Positions 1 through 11,047 of a stretch of 64,000 bases of DNA are shown piece by piece; positions within the stretch are counted from its first letter, which is position 1, and the number at the start of each line of letters is the position of its first letter. The stretch spans positions 3,921,625 to 3,985,624 of the forward strand of contig JAINUG010000020.1 of the NCBI GenBank assembly GCA_029706075.1, in the 5' to 3' direction. A program made the position numbers and the translations under genes. This DNA comes from Aldrovandia affinis. Lineage: Eukaryota; Chordata; Actinopteri; Notacanthiformes; Halosauridae. The notes under the pieces were generated by a model that saw only the letters and a list, made by a program, of their open reading frames with translations, did not search any database and was not told the DNA's origin.

Positions 1-921
1 CATGAATGGAGATCAAAGCATCTTTCCCTAGCCACTCAGTTTGAACAGCTACACAGAGCGGCAGGTTCATAGATATAAAAACGTAGACACCGTATTGGCT
101 GCTGTTGTATGTTGCAGCGATGCATCTGCACAGCCGCCATATTGGCGTGGGCAAGACCTGCGTCTAAACAAACGCATGTGTATTGAAAGATGCAGACTTC
201 GCCTGATAAAATCTACTGTAACTCGCTGTAATTCTCAACCAATTTTTGTGAAATTTGGCTTGTTATATACGTGAGAAATTTCTGTTTACTTTATTTCCAA
301 ATTTTACAATTGTTGAGTTTCCACAACAATTTTCCACAGAACTTGGCTGGTACGAAGAAGAGTTAGCCTATGCAAAATGCCACAAAGTTATGCAGCATTT
401 GACTGCACAAATAGGAGGAACCATAGAAGCAAGGCTCGTGGGATAGCCACTTACCTGTAAAATGTTATTTCACTATTTCACTATCACTTAAGGCTGACGT
501 TGAATGACCGACAGATATCGCCATGATGATAACAAAACATATAACGTTAGCTAGTTGTCAAACCACTGCATGACCAAGTGATTGAAAGTAATTGATAGCC
601 ATGTAATTCATTGTCTTATTGCTATATTGTAATTGAAATTGTGATAAATTGAATGACATATGAAACATAGAACAGGCATCTAATCTTGCCCTGGGTAGAA
701 GCTGCTTATTGTATGACATCAAAGTGTTAAAATCTTCTTTTTACAAGTTTTAATCGTGTACAACATTATAAAGACATACTTATCCTTCATTTGCATGGAC
801 AGATCAGAGTTCCCTGAAAATATCTTGTCTTCATTGTCAGAGGGAGGTACATTGTAAAAAGGTTTTCCCTGAGAATTTGTGAATATGTTGCCATTTCTGA
901 AGAAATCCTGGGCGATAGACT
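1..921. other. Intergenic, no gene recognised
   Basis: Two short open frames on the plus strand (41-274 and 255-446) have no recognisable motif, no splice context and no similarity I can name. I see no element ends with a clear inverted repeat. The L2 LINE begins near 922. Confidence 0.5.
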
Positions 922-949
922 AGGTCCACTGCAGAGTTTCCTAGATGAG

Positions 950-1309
950 ATGGATGCCATACTCAGCTCCTTCCCTGACTTCAACCTGCTGCTGGACACC
1001 CCTCAGTCCTCCGCATTCCTTCCCCTGCTTCAATCCCTCGACTTCACCATGGCTGAATCCCCATCCACCCACAAGGCCAGCAATCGACTGGACCTGGCCT
1101 TCACTAGGAACTGCACCTCACCCAACATTGTGGTATTGACCACTGCTTTCTGTCTTTTTCCCCTCCCCCTCCCCTCTGTGCCTAAACCCTCTTCACCTGC
1201 CCCCACTGTCTCTGTCCATCGCAACCTCCGCTCTCTCTCCCCCACAGCCCTGTCAGCTACTGTTCTATCATCCCTTCCTCCTACTGATGCCTTCTCAGCT
1301 ACCTGCTGA
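950..1309 (+). pseudogene. L2 endonuclease/linker fragment
   Basis: The reading frame contains segments such as FNLLLDT, THKASNRLDLAFTRNC and a Ser/Pro-rich stretch. These match copy B at 46666-47181, where [12 protein letters not shown] and [13 protein letters not shown] are seen. In L2/CR1 elements this is the end of the AP endonuclease domain followed by the linker to the reverse transcriptase. The frame is broken on both sides and the fragment is not functional. Confidence 0.75.
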
Positions 1310-1348
1310 GGAAGCCTCGTCCACCCAACTTTCCTCTCTCCTCTTCCT

Positions 1349-1846
1349 TTGATTCACTCTATCCTCTCTCCACTAAACCTGCTGTACATAACCAACAGTC
1401 TACCTATCTCCTACAGAACAACCTGCTTGATCCTAACCAATCTGGGTTCAAGGCAGGCTACTCCACAGAGACTGCTCGGCTCGCAGTCACTGAGGCTCTG
1501 CAATTGGCTAAGTCCCAATCTTTCAGCTCTGTCCTCCTCCCCGTTTTCCCTATCAGCTGCATTTGACACCGTGGACCACCAGATCCTGCTCTCATCTCTC
1601 GTCGAGATGAGAATCTCTGGATCTGCACTGACATGGTTCAAGTCATACGTGGCTGACCGGTCCTACCAGGTGGCCTGGAGAGAATCCCTCTCCTTTCCCC
1701 ACACCCTCTCCAATGGAGTCCCGCAGCGCACGGTGCTAGGCCCCCTCCTATTCTCCCTGTACACCAAATCACTTGGTTCTGGTTCTGTCATCTCTGCTCA
1801 TGGGTTTTCTTATCATTGTTATGCTGATGACACCCAACTCTTTCTC
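1349..1846 (+). pseudogene. L2 reverse transcriptase core fragment
   Basis: The fragment shows the palm signature in order: an AFDTVDH block, ALTWFKSYVADRSYQV, GVPQRTVLGPLLF (the usual Q-G of the family reads Q-R here), and the catalytic YADD box near residues 158-161. It stops where the inverted-repeat element at 1847 was inserted. Upstream, the frame deviates from copy B, so this is a decayed copy. The remainder of the RT resumes at 3498. Confidence 0.88.
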
Positions 1847-3491
1847 CAGTGATGAAAGTGGTCAGGCTGAACAAAAGCTGAAAATTTGAATGACGCATTG
1901 GCTGTGTTTACATAAATAAACGTACATAAATTACGTAAATTTACATTGGTTGTGTAAATAAATCCAAGAAGCAGGCCCTGGAAGTATAAAAATTAGGTTT
2001 TTTAATAAGTCTTACTTTATTAATTGAGCTTACTTTAATGAATAGACCTATTTTGCGTGCCATTACACTGCTTATTTATTTATGCTGGCATGCCCCATGT
2101 TGTGTAGCGGCAAGGGCGGGGAAAATCGCTTAAATGGAGTGCCGGCGGGAAGTATGATACTGAATCTATCAGCTGATAATGAAACAGTGGCAGGTAGTGT
2201 GGCTTAAAGCTGTGGTAACACTGCTTGGTAAGGATAAGTTGTACTAAGGTATACTAGAAAAATGTAAATAAGGTAGGACAACATAATAAACATGTTAAAT
2301 CACTGTGTTTGTATCTATGCAACCATCATGCCAAACTTTAAATTCATCTTTGGACAACTTGCAAGTGTTGGCAAAGACAACAATTTTTCTATTTGGATTT
2401 AGTCATGCTAAGCCATGTGAAATATGTTTTTAACAGCCCTTATTGTTTACCATGCTGTTGGTAGGCTACACATGGTACTTTGTTTACTTGGCGCACAAAC
2501 CATCTGTTCAGGTCGGCACAAGCGGCACATGCCATTTTGTGTGCACGCATGTAAATGGAGTGGACACCACGCCCAAGCGGCACAAACATTGTGCCAGTCA
2601 GGTTTTGAAACGGATCCAATGATAAGCCAGAGAGATAGGCGCAAGGCATAATGTTTCATGATGACTGACTGCTAGTAAACCATGCTAGTGCTAGCCAGCA
2701 AAAATGTTATCAACAAAATTGAATCGTGTATCGTTTAAGTGAGTTTGACAAAGGTTAATATTAATCATGGCTATAGCTGGGTAACCACAAGCCTTCAATT
2801 CTTTATTCTATTTGTTATCCTACCTCCTGGTTTTTCACGTCGTCCACTGCAATCGCTGGTCGAGCTGTAGAGACAGTGTCCCTTCTTGTTGAGCTAATGT
2901 TAGATAGTGTAACATTAGCATCAGTAACCAGTGAAAAAGCCGTGGACAAAGTCTAATTCGTATGGCGAATTAGAATTTTGTCGTTGTGTTTTTTGCTACG
3001 GGTGTGATCTTCCAAAGCCTTAAATCCTCTGGGGACATAACTGACAATATCAACTTTTTTAGAACATTCACCCCGTCGCTTCGGTAGTGTTCCCATTGAC
3101 TGAAACAGAGATTTTTGTCCAGCCAGTTCCAACGGAATCTGTTTTTTACTCTGCTTTCAATTTATTTTAACCTCAAACTATCGTTTTTTCTCTATCACTT
3201 TTGCCATTCTTCCCTTGCGGTCATTTTACCGTTTCTAGAGGCTTTAGCTAGCTAGCATGCTCATGACTTACAGTGACAGTGACTACGCTTGCACTGCTGT
3301 CAACCTGATTGGTCTATCATTAAGTGTGGCGATTGACAACAGATTAAAACATCTGTTATCGTGGGTCAAGACTGACCCCCGCCCCGCCAAAAAAACAAAA
3401 AAAACATCAGATCTACACGAATCTTGTGGTTGATGCTTTCTGATCGGGGAAAAGCGGAAATCCGCATATCCGCGGAACTCTTTCATCACTG
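1847..3491. mobile_element. Non-autonomous DNA element, 12-bp TIR, inserted in L2
   Basis: The left end reads CAGTGATGAAAG and the right end reads CTTTCATCACTG, a perfect 12-bp inverted repeat. It is flanked by TTTCTC at 1841-1846 and again at 3492-3497, a 6-bp target-site duplication. L2 coding sequence continues directly across the site, so the boundaries are well supported. Inside its 1645 bp I see no transposase. Small frames at 2424-2659 and 3283-3663 have no recognisable domain. The terminal CAG could suggest hAT, but hAT makes 8-bp duplications. The 6-bp duplication leaves the superfamily open. Confidence 0.85.
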
Positions 3492-3628
3492 TTTCTCTCC
3501 TTCTGAGACCCAGGTCCTGGCGCGGATCTCTGCATGCTTGGCAGACATCTGCCTGGATGTCCACCCACCACCTGAAGCTGAACCTGGGGAAGACAGAGCT
3601 GCTCTTCCTCCCAGCATAGGGCTCCCCA

Positions 3629-4288
3629 ATGATTGATGCTTCAATCACTGTGGAAGGCTCCAAAGTGTCTCCGTCCCAGTCTGCCAGGAGTCTTGGAGTG
3701 ACCCTGGACGACCAGCTGTGCTTCTCGGGCTACATCGCAGCAATCACCCGGACCTGCCAATTCTCCCTCCATGACATCCGGAGGATCCCATCGTTCCTCA
3801 CCCAAGAGGCCACACAGCTCCTGGTCCAGGCCCTGGTGATCTCATGTCTGGACTACTGCAATTCCTTGCTGGCAGGCCTACCGGCCTGTGCCATCAAACC
3901 ACTGCAACTGGTCCAGAATGCTGCCGCACGTCTGGTGTTCAATCAAACCAAGTTCACGCATGTCACCCCTCTACTCACCTCTCTGCACTGGTTCCCCATC
4001 GCAGAACGCATTCAATTTAATTCACTGGTGCTAGCTTATCAAACGGCTTATCTCCAGATACTCATCACACCATACACCCCAGCCAGACCCCTCCGCTCCG
4101 CCTCCTCGGGCAAATTGACTGTCCCATCCGTCCGGGTGCCCAGCAGCCGCTTCTCGCGGTCTCACCTCTTCTCTGTCCTGACCCCTCGGTGGTGGAATGA
4201 TCTTCCGCACTCGGTCAGGACCGCGGAATCACTTGCGATCTTCCGCAAGAGACTCACGACCCACCTTTTCAGACTCCACTACCACTGA
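3629..4288 (+). pseudogene. L2 ORF2 C-terminal region
   Basis: A 219-residue frame holds the post-palm region of L2 ORF2: [58 protein letters not shown] and [14 protein letters not shown] at the end. This is one of the best preserved parts of copy A and ends in a natural stop before the 3' tail. In the L2 family these segments follow the thumb and are widespread in fish L2/Maui-like LINEs. An internal methionine opens this frame, but it is the continuation of the larger ORF2, not a separate gene. Confidence 0.88.
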
Positions 4289-4592
4289 ATTCTGTACATC
4301 TAGCCAATTGTCATCACCACTGCCTACATGTTTATTACTGCTTTTTGTACATGTATGCTTGTTTAAAAACGTCCTCTAAAAAAAATATATATATATATTA
4401 TTTTTTTTACCAACCTTTTCCTTCCTGGTGTGACAGGTACAGTATGCAGCTGCCAACAACTATGTCTATCGCTGTATTACTGCACTGATCTCTTGCGCGA
4501 ACAATGATTGATCATACCATGTATTAATGCACCTCTTGTAAGTCGCTCTGGATAAGAGCATCTGCTAAATGCTTAAAATGTACAAATGTAAT

Positions 4593-6949
4593 GAAGTTAC
4601 AATGTTTCTGAAATGACATGGAAGATGGAGATCAAAGTCTGTTAAAAAACTGTTAGTAACGGTGAGGTTCAAAAGCTTTGGATATAATGGCGATTATGAG
4701 TCACCCCTCAGATTTTTACGACTAAAGTCCTGGTCTTCCTGATATCTATATCTCTCCTGCTAATTAGCCAAAGTGTGATAATTACTCAAATTTTCACAAG
4801 GAGAGATGCTCAGACAGCGGAATGATGGTTTACACATTCTCCCCCTTACAGGGACTACAGCCGCCGAGACATTTCTGTACACATTTTGAACATTTAACAT
4901 ATGTGCTGCTTTTATAGGGCAAAAATAAATCAATATCAAAAGATGTGTGATATTTGACAAAGTCAATGTGATATTTCATACATGGCTGGTGCTCCAGGCA
5001 GCGTTTATCGAAATTATATTTCTCCCCCACATTGTCTTGTGTTACATTCATGCTGGCTAAAAAAATGTAATTAAATAAAATTGGTATAAACAAGCCTTCA
5101 CTACTGGGCCAACTAGTCAGAAAAGCCTTCACAACTGGGCAACCAATCAGAAAAGCTGTGCTCAAAAAAGCACCCATTGCCACTGGTTCCCTACCGCTTT
5201 AAGAAGGCCGCTTACTATGTACATATACTTCAGAGAAATGTTTGAATATCACAGAATCTACTGCTCCAAGTCTGCGGGCGGTGTAGCGCGTAATTTAGGG
5301 AATAATATAATTTTAATTTGCATATTTTTCTTTTTTAAAAAGTGAGTGCAGTACACAACCAAAAAAAGCAGGAAGGAAATTCAAATAACTCTTTAACAAG
5401 TAACCTGATATCTTTGCATCATAATCGCCCGAGAGACTCACGTGAGGGAAAAATGTACCGGCTTCCATTTCGTCTTAAGCCTTTTGTCTGCCTAAAGAGA
5501 CACTTCTATTTAAAGCAATACAGTCTGGGAAAAAACAAGAGCTTGAAGCTGCCGCAGGACTTCAGTGGGGGATTGCACGGTTACATCCTCACCGAGACGC
5601 AAGAAAATGACCAGGAACTCTTCACAAAGGAACTGCCAAAGCCATAGCCTATTAAATCCAGGGCTGCCATATTTGCCAAAATTCGCATCATATTCAGGAC
5701 CATTTTAGATGATGAAAACATTTTTTGTTTTTTTGGGGGGTGTTTTTATTGAATTGAGCAAATACTAGCAAAAATACAATTGCACTAGAAACCATAGAAC
5801 AGAAAATACACTTAGCTAAAACATGAATAAGTGCGCCATGTTGGAGGACAGCAGATCATACATTTGGCTGTTTCCGCCAGAGCACAAATTGACAGGATCT
5901 GGAAATCTGCAAAAGAAAGCGCTATAATCTACACTACTGTAAGGAAATATGATCACTACAGTAAAATCCCATTCACACTGGATCTGGTTCCAGTAAAGGA
6001 CCAGTGATTTTACACTAACCCAACACGAAAGCGCTGTACGTGGTTCATATTAGCCAATCAGAAAGCTCCAAACAAAGGCATAGCCTATTCCTGGTCAAGC
6101 GCCGATATTTGTGTGCTGTATTACCCGTAAGATTGAAATCAGATTTGATGTCAGAGCAAACCGTTTCAGAAGCACCGTTCTCTGTATGAAAGCAGCTCTG
6201 GTGACAACAACACAAGATAAGACTTCACAAAGACAAAGTGCCACACTCTATAGGTTTCTGGGAAAGATGCTAACAGAAAAACATTTGTGGTATTCTGACA
6301 ATCAGTAAATAGCAGAGCAATGCTGTGGTTTCACTTCGGGTCTGGTTTAAAAAAATAAAATAATCCCTTGTAAAAATAAATAAAAGTGAAGAGTGAAAAT
6401 CTAAAAAGGAGCCTAAGACAATCTGAAAATGGCAAATATAACCCTTCCTCTCAATGCACCACGGGTTTCACACTACAGTAGTCTAAAAATAGCTGCCGTC
6501 CTTCGCTTTTGCACAGCATTACAGAACACCATTGAGGCTGAAGAACTCATTGGTCTGTGCATTTCAAACCACGTCCATACATCCCAGCCCCCTCATCATG
6601 TGATCACTAGCAGTGATGTCACGCGGTGGCTGCTCAGGTGGAGGGGGTGCTCCACGGGGAGCACTCTGGGGGGGCCCCAAGGGGGGGCACTCTGTCGCCT
6701 CTCATCATATCCGTCTCCACCCATGCCAGAGCTGCACAGCCTGCACTCCGACAAAGATGTTCGAGTATGCTTTTAACGCCGGATTCAGTGTGGACTACAT
6801 ATTCCCAAGTAGGGATGAGTGACATGAACCAAAAGAAATCACATTGCAACATTTCTAGACATTTGGGGGGACAAACATGGACATTGAGTAACTTCTTTCG
6901 ATTTTGCTTGCGTGCCACAACCGAGTGGAACGCATTGAACGCGGTTGGT
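4593..6949. other. Intergenic, no recognised gene
   Basis: The longest frame is 5342-5647 (+, 101 residues, Lys-rich, with no domain I can name) and it lacks splice or promoter support. Two other frames overlap at 6429-6822 in GC-rich DNA rich in GGGGG runs. AT-rich low-complexity sequence lies around 4380-4410. Nothing else is recognisable. Confidence 0.5.
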
Positions 6950-7270
6950 CCTGTACGAGTGCAAGCTGCCTATCAGCAACGCGGTTCAAAACCCGTCTCT
7001 GCCAGACCGGCCCTGGCCGTTAGCCTCGATCGGGAGCGGAATTTGGCTGTCCGCTCCTGAGGGAGGGGGGAGGGTGGTCGGCACGAACTCGCTGTGAAGC
7101 ACACATGGGTGTCTCCAGAAAGGGGGTTGGTGAGTTCTGTCTCGAAGGAGGCGGATCATCGTTGGCGTTGTAGAGTAGCTTGCCCCATAGACACGGGCAG
7201 CGAGTTTGTGGGGGAGGGTTAATCAAAATAAATAGAGGGTATAATTGGCTTCCAAACTGGGGAGAAAAAC
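6950..7270 (+). repeat. tRNA-related SINE, family I
   Basis: A head with a degenerate box B (GGTTCAAAACCC) is followed by a body with GTGTCTCCAGAAAG, a GGAGGCGGATCATCG block and GTGGGGGAGGG. The tail is AATAGAGGGTATAATTGGCT. The same blocks in the same order occur at 18127-18410. A related version with more divergence is at 16574-16945 and 61190-61510. The recurrent order and shared 3' tail support a SINE family. Confidence 0.7.
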
Positions 7271-9039
7271 GGGGAAAAAATCTGAAACAAAATGTATAAA
7301 AATAATTTTTAAAAAGGCGTCAAAGGAAACTGGAAGGCAAAAGGCCAAGCAGTCATGTCACAATGAAACAAATTTCCAAATTGTTTTAACCTTCTCCCCT
7401 CCCTTGAATACGGTCATCTGCGACATATAAGCCCCTGCATTCGTATCATGCGTCGTTGTTCGTAGAGCAAAAGGTTTGAAAATAAGCGCACAAAAACATA
7501 GATGATAAATATGTGCATGCGGACAACCTTTGTCCAAAACTAGCCCTTCTGAGATGACAAGAGATTCACAGTGTCCGTCGCGCCCCTCATTAAACCACCG
7601 CTGATGTTGCTGGTGCGGCTTGAGGCAAATCCTTTAAGCAGGATTTGGAGGTTGCAATGTGATCACAAGAGAGAGTGAGGGCAGAGAGAATGGGGAGAAA
7701 TGAGACTAATTCTAGCCTGCAATGCCAGATGGCATGCTAGAGGTTTGCCGTCTCGCGTGCGATGGATTGTTCCTGTTGCCAGTGTCCATCCCCTCAGATT
7801 GTCCCCGAACAGGACTACCATGCAAACGGATCACTACAGTGCTGTAGGCGACACTCAACGGGCTAGGAATCTCCTCAAACACTCAAATCAAGAGGAGTAA
7901 AACCCACCGATTAAGCACCTATGAGACAAAATAGCACCTTGTTTCACACCTATACATACATATACACATATATGTGTGTGTGTATTGTTTGCATGTATTA
8001 TTATTTCAAATATTATAGACCGATATTGTGAGTATTCAAGCATGGATGAAAATGAAACAACAATTAATTAATGTATATCGACCATGCTGAAACTGCAAGG
8101 CAGCGGTGAAATATGTACCGTAGTCACCTACGCAACTAAATGGAGCTAGCTGGTGTACATGTTAGCCATGTGGCTAAGCAACAACCTAAACAATTGAATA
8201 CACACATACCACACAGAGTCTGCTACACTAAACTCTCCTGGTGAGAGTTTGAAGAAATGTAATACAACAGACCTGAGTACCCAACTTAAGGCAGGTCATT
8301 CCACTGAGAAACTTACAATCTTAAAAAATCAACTGAAGGAAATTCCTTGACCACAGGCTATCGGTATCGGCGATACGTCACAATTATAACATGATTGCCA
8401 ATATCATATAACCCAATATCTGCCCAACCTGAGGTAAAAGCCAGGAAGGGAAGATGGAATGCATTAAAGGAACATTTATTACAGGGCACAGGTTCAAGAT
8501 TTGCACGAGCATCAATGTAAACCAACAGGACTAAAATGATGAGACAAGAGTAGCCTGAACAAGTCAAGAGCAAGAGAGAAGGAGAAAGAGCGAGAGAGGG
8601 AGAGAAAGGGGAAGGTTGAGAGGCTGTCGGAAATTAAAGAAATACACAAGAGTAGATAACCCAGTCAAGATGAGTGGCTCAAGAGGTTTGATATCTGAAT
8701 CCACTGACTTTAAGTCATGACACATAGGGTTTAAATACACAACTATAATTTAAAGAAAACAAAAAGGTCACGGTCCAGCCTAGATTCTTATCAGCCAAGA
8801 ATATTGGTAGAATTTTTATTCCACGTCGCCCATGCCTAATAAAGAAAGTACTAACATGGAGAGACGCATGGATCCCATTTTACTACACCTCAATCCGTAA
8901 CACACCTTTCACACAAATTCACACAGAGGACGTCCAAATTCCATACGCATTGGATGCAAACGTGGGGCCACACTACGTCAGTAAAGGTCACACACACACA
9001 AGCTTGATCTAAGAAAGCAACTAGCTGAACCATGGGCAG
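7271..9039. other. Intergenic, nothing recognised
   Basis: Short open frames (7700-7900 +, 8358-8573 -) have no recognisable content. A small TG/TA-rich tract lies around 7960-7985. A purine-rich stretch (GAGAG) is at 8560-8620. No gene or full repeat is identified. Confidence 0.45.
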
Positions 9040-9200
9040 TTCTACATTTAGCCAAATGGGTATGTCTGTGGGCACGGGCTTGCCGAGAAGCGCAAAAGGC
9101 GTCCCTGTACGGGAAAAACTGGCTTGCCTCCAAGGACAAGCGGCGGGCCCGTGGGGGAGGGTAAGTTGAAAGAAATAGAAGGTATAATTGGTTAAAGTCA
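9040..9200 (+). repeat. Family I SINE, 3' fragment
   Basis: The end of this stretch (GTGGGGGAGGG, then AGAAATAGAAGGTATAATTGG) matches the 3' part of the SINE copies at 6950 and 18127. Upstream similarity (CTTGCC ... GGCG ... GGGAAAAAC) is weak, so this is a truncated or old copy. Confidence 0.5.
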
Positions 9201-9669
9201 CATGGCAACAGTAGGGGTGGTGCAGAAGACAGAATGCTGAAAATCCTGCTCAAAATCTCTGGTTCTCTGGACATCTCATCTGGGCTAGTGTCCGTGTCAA
9301 CGGTGGCCGCAAGTCCCAAGGGCCTGCCCCACAGCCAATAGGATGAGCATACAACTACAATACAGTTGTAAGAATATCTTTTTCAGTATATATTAAAAAA
9401 ACATGACATTTGGTCTAAGAACACACAGATGAGGTTTGTGCTTGTGTATTAGAGACTGCATGGATGGGTCCCCAATGTCTGGCTGAGCCAGGAAATGTCT
9501 TGTAACAATAGTGTCTCGGGCCCAATCAGGCTGGGCCCTGCATCTCAGCCCCCAGTGTGAATGAATGTAAATGTACCTGTTAAACTGTATAAAACCAGTG
9601 TTAAACTGTGTAAAACCACAGTACAAACTAGTGTGTGTAGGATATGTTGTAACATGCTTGTGTAACTAA

Positions 9670-9838
9670 TGGTGTTTTTTCCACTGCACAGTACGGTACG
9701 GCATGGTAACCATCCGTATCCATAACTATACCCTTCATGGGTCGAGTCCCTGTGTGGTTTTTCCATCGCACAATAGAACCGTGAAGATAGCTCCTCCTAT
9801 TTGAAGTGACATGTGACCGCAATATATATATGTATATA
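9670..9838 (+). repeat. Solitary left end of a TIR element
   Basis: This stretch begins TGGTGTTTTTTCCACTGCAC and continues with AGTACGGTACGGC, GGTAACCATCCGTA, GGGTCGAGTCCCTGTGT and GAAGTGACA. All are shared in the same order with the left end of the element at 13649-15177. No right end follows before the Tc1 element starts at 9839, so only one end is present. Confidence 0.65.
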
Positions 9839-11032
9839 CACACTCAGTGGCACACCTTTCTAGTACTGGGTAGAACCCCCCTTTGCCCCCAGAACAGCCT
9901 GAATTCTTCGTGGCATGGATTCAACAAGGTGCTGGAAACATTCCTCAGAGATTCTGGTCATGTTGACATGATAGTATCACACAGTTGCTGCAGATTTGTC
10001 GGCTGCATATTCATGTTGCGAGTCTCCCGTTCCACCACATCCCAAGGTTGCTCTATTGGAGATCTGGTGACTGTGGAGGCCATTGGAGTACACTGAACTC
10101 ATTGTCATGTTCGTGGAACCAGCTTGAGATGACGTGTAGTTCGTGACAGGGTGCATTATCCTGCTGGAAGTAGCCATTAGAAGATGGGTAGACTGTGGCC
10201 ATAAAGTGATGCGCATGGTCAGCAACAAGACTCAGGTAGGCTGTGGAATTTAAACGATGCTCAATTGGTATTAAGGGGCCTAATGTGTGCCAAGAAAACA
10301 TTCCCCACACCATTACACCATCACCACCACCACCACCAGCCTGAACCGTTGACACAAGGCAGGATGGATGCATGGGTTCATGTTGTTTACGCCAAATTCT
10401 GACTATACCATCTACATGTTGCAGCAGAAATTGAGATTCGTCAGACCGGGCAACATTTTTCCAATCTTCAACTGTCCAGTTTTGGTGAGCCTGTGCCCAC
10501 TGTAGCCTCACTTTCCTGTTCTTAGCTGACAGGAGTGGAACCCGGTGTGGTCTTCTGCTGCTGTAGCCCATCCACTTCAAGGTTCGACATGTTGTGTATT
10601 CAGAGATGCTCTTCTGCATACCACTGTTGTAACACTTAGTTATTTGAGTTACTGCCGCCTTCCTGTCAGCTTGAACGTCTGGCCATTCTCCTCTGACCTC
10701 TCTCATAAACAAGGCGTTTTCGCCCACAGAACTTCCGCTCACTGGATGTTTTTTGTTTTTCGCACCATTCTCTGTAAACTGTAGACTGTTGTGGATGGAA
10801 ATCCCATGAGATCAGCAGTTTCTGAGATACTCTCACTCTCATTCCACAGTCAAAGTCAATTAGATCACATTTCTTCCCCATTCTGATTTTTGGTCTGAAC
10901 AACAACTGAACCTTTTGACCATGTCTGCATGCTTTTATGCATTGAGTTGCTGCCACATGATTGGCTGATTAGATAATTCCATTAATGAGCAGGTGTGCAG
11001 GTGTACCTAATAAAGAGACCACTGAGTGTGTG
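9839..11032 (-). mobile_element. Tc1/mariner element 1
   Basis: The termini are inverted (left ACACTCAGTGG, right CCACTGAGTGT) and lie between TA dinucleotides in a TA/TG-rich tract. The right end carries CCTAATAAAG next to the inverted repeat. The transposase is on the minus strand. At about 1.19 kb it is near the usual Tc1 length of 1.2-1.6 kb. Confidence 0.88.
10053..10956 (-). pseudogene. Tc1-like transposase, broken
   Basis: The N-terminal piece (minus, from 10956) has the paired-like start (DLIDFDCGMRVRV). The C-terminal piece contains GYSSRRPHRVPLLS, NRKVRLQWAQAHQNWT, then SDESQF with the first catalytic Asp, VMVWGMFSWH, and FQQDNAPCH with the second Asp. A WPPQSPDL motif precedes the expected catalytic Glu. 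The two pieces are in different frames, so at least one frameshift separates them. DDE transposases of this family cut at TA sites. This copy should be inactive. Confidence 0.85.
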
Positions 11033-11047
11033 TATATATACAGTATA

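Larger units (their letters stand above)
922..4592 (+). mobile_element. L2-clade LINE, copy A, split by a DNA element
   Basis: This is a non-LTR retrotransposon of the CR1/L2 group. Segment 922-1846 carries the end of the endonuclease region and the reverse transcriptase core. Segment 3492-4592 carries the C-terminal region and 3' tail. The tail (from about 4538) has the TGTAAGTCGCTCTGGATAAG motif followed by GCATCTGCTAAATGC, the L2 tail shared with many fish SINEs. The same family recurs at 46193-52915, where matching protein segments are present. Copy A has several frame changes and lacks the 5' part, including most of the endonuclease, so it cannot move. It is interrupted by the element at 1847-3491. 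The start at 922 is where similarity to copy B begins. Confidence 0.9.

Noticed and set aside
5342-5647. 101-residue plus-strand frame.
   Set aside because: There are no domain, splice or promoter features and no match to any protein I know, so it is left as noncoding.
6600-6720. G-rich stretch as a CpG island promoter.
   Set aside because: It is dominated by GGGG runs with few CpGs, and no gene starts nearby.
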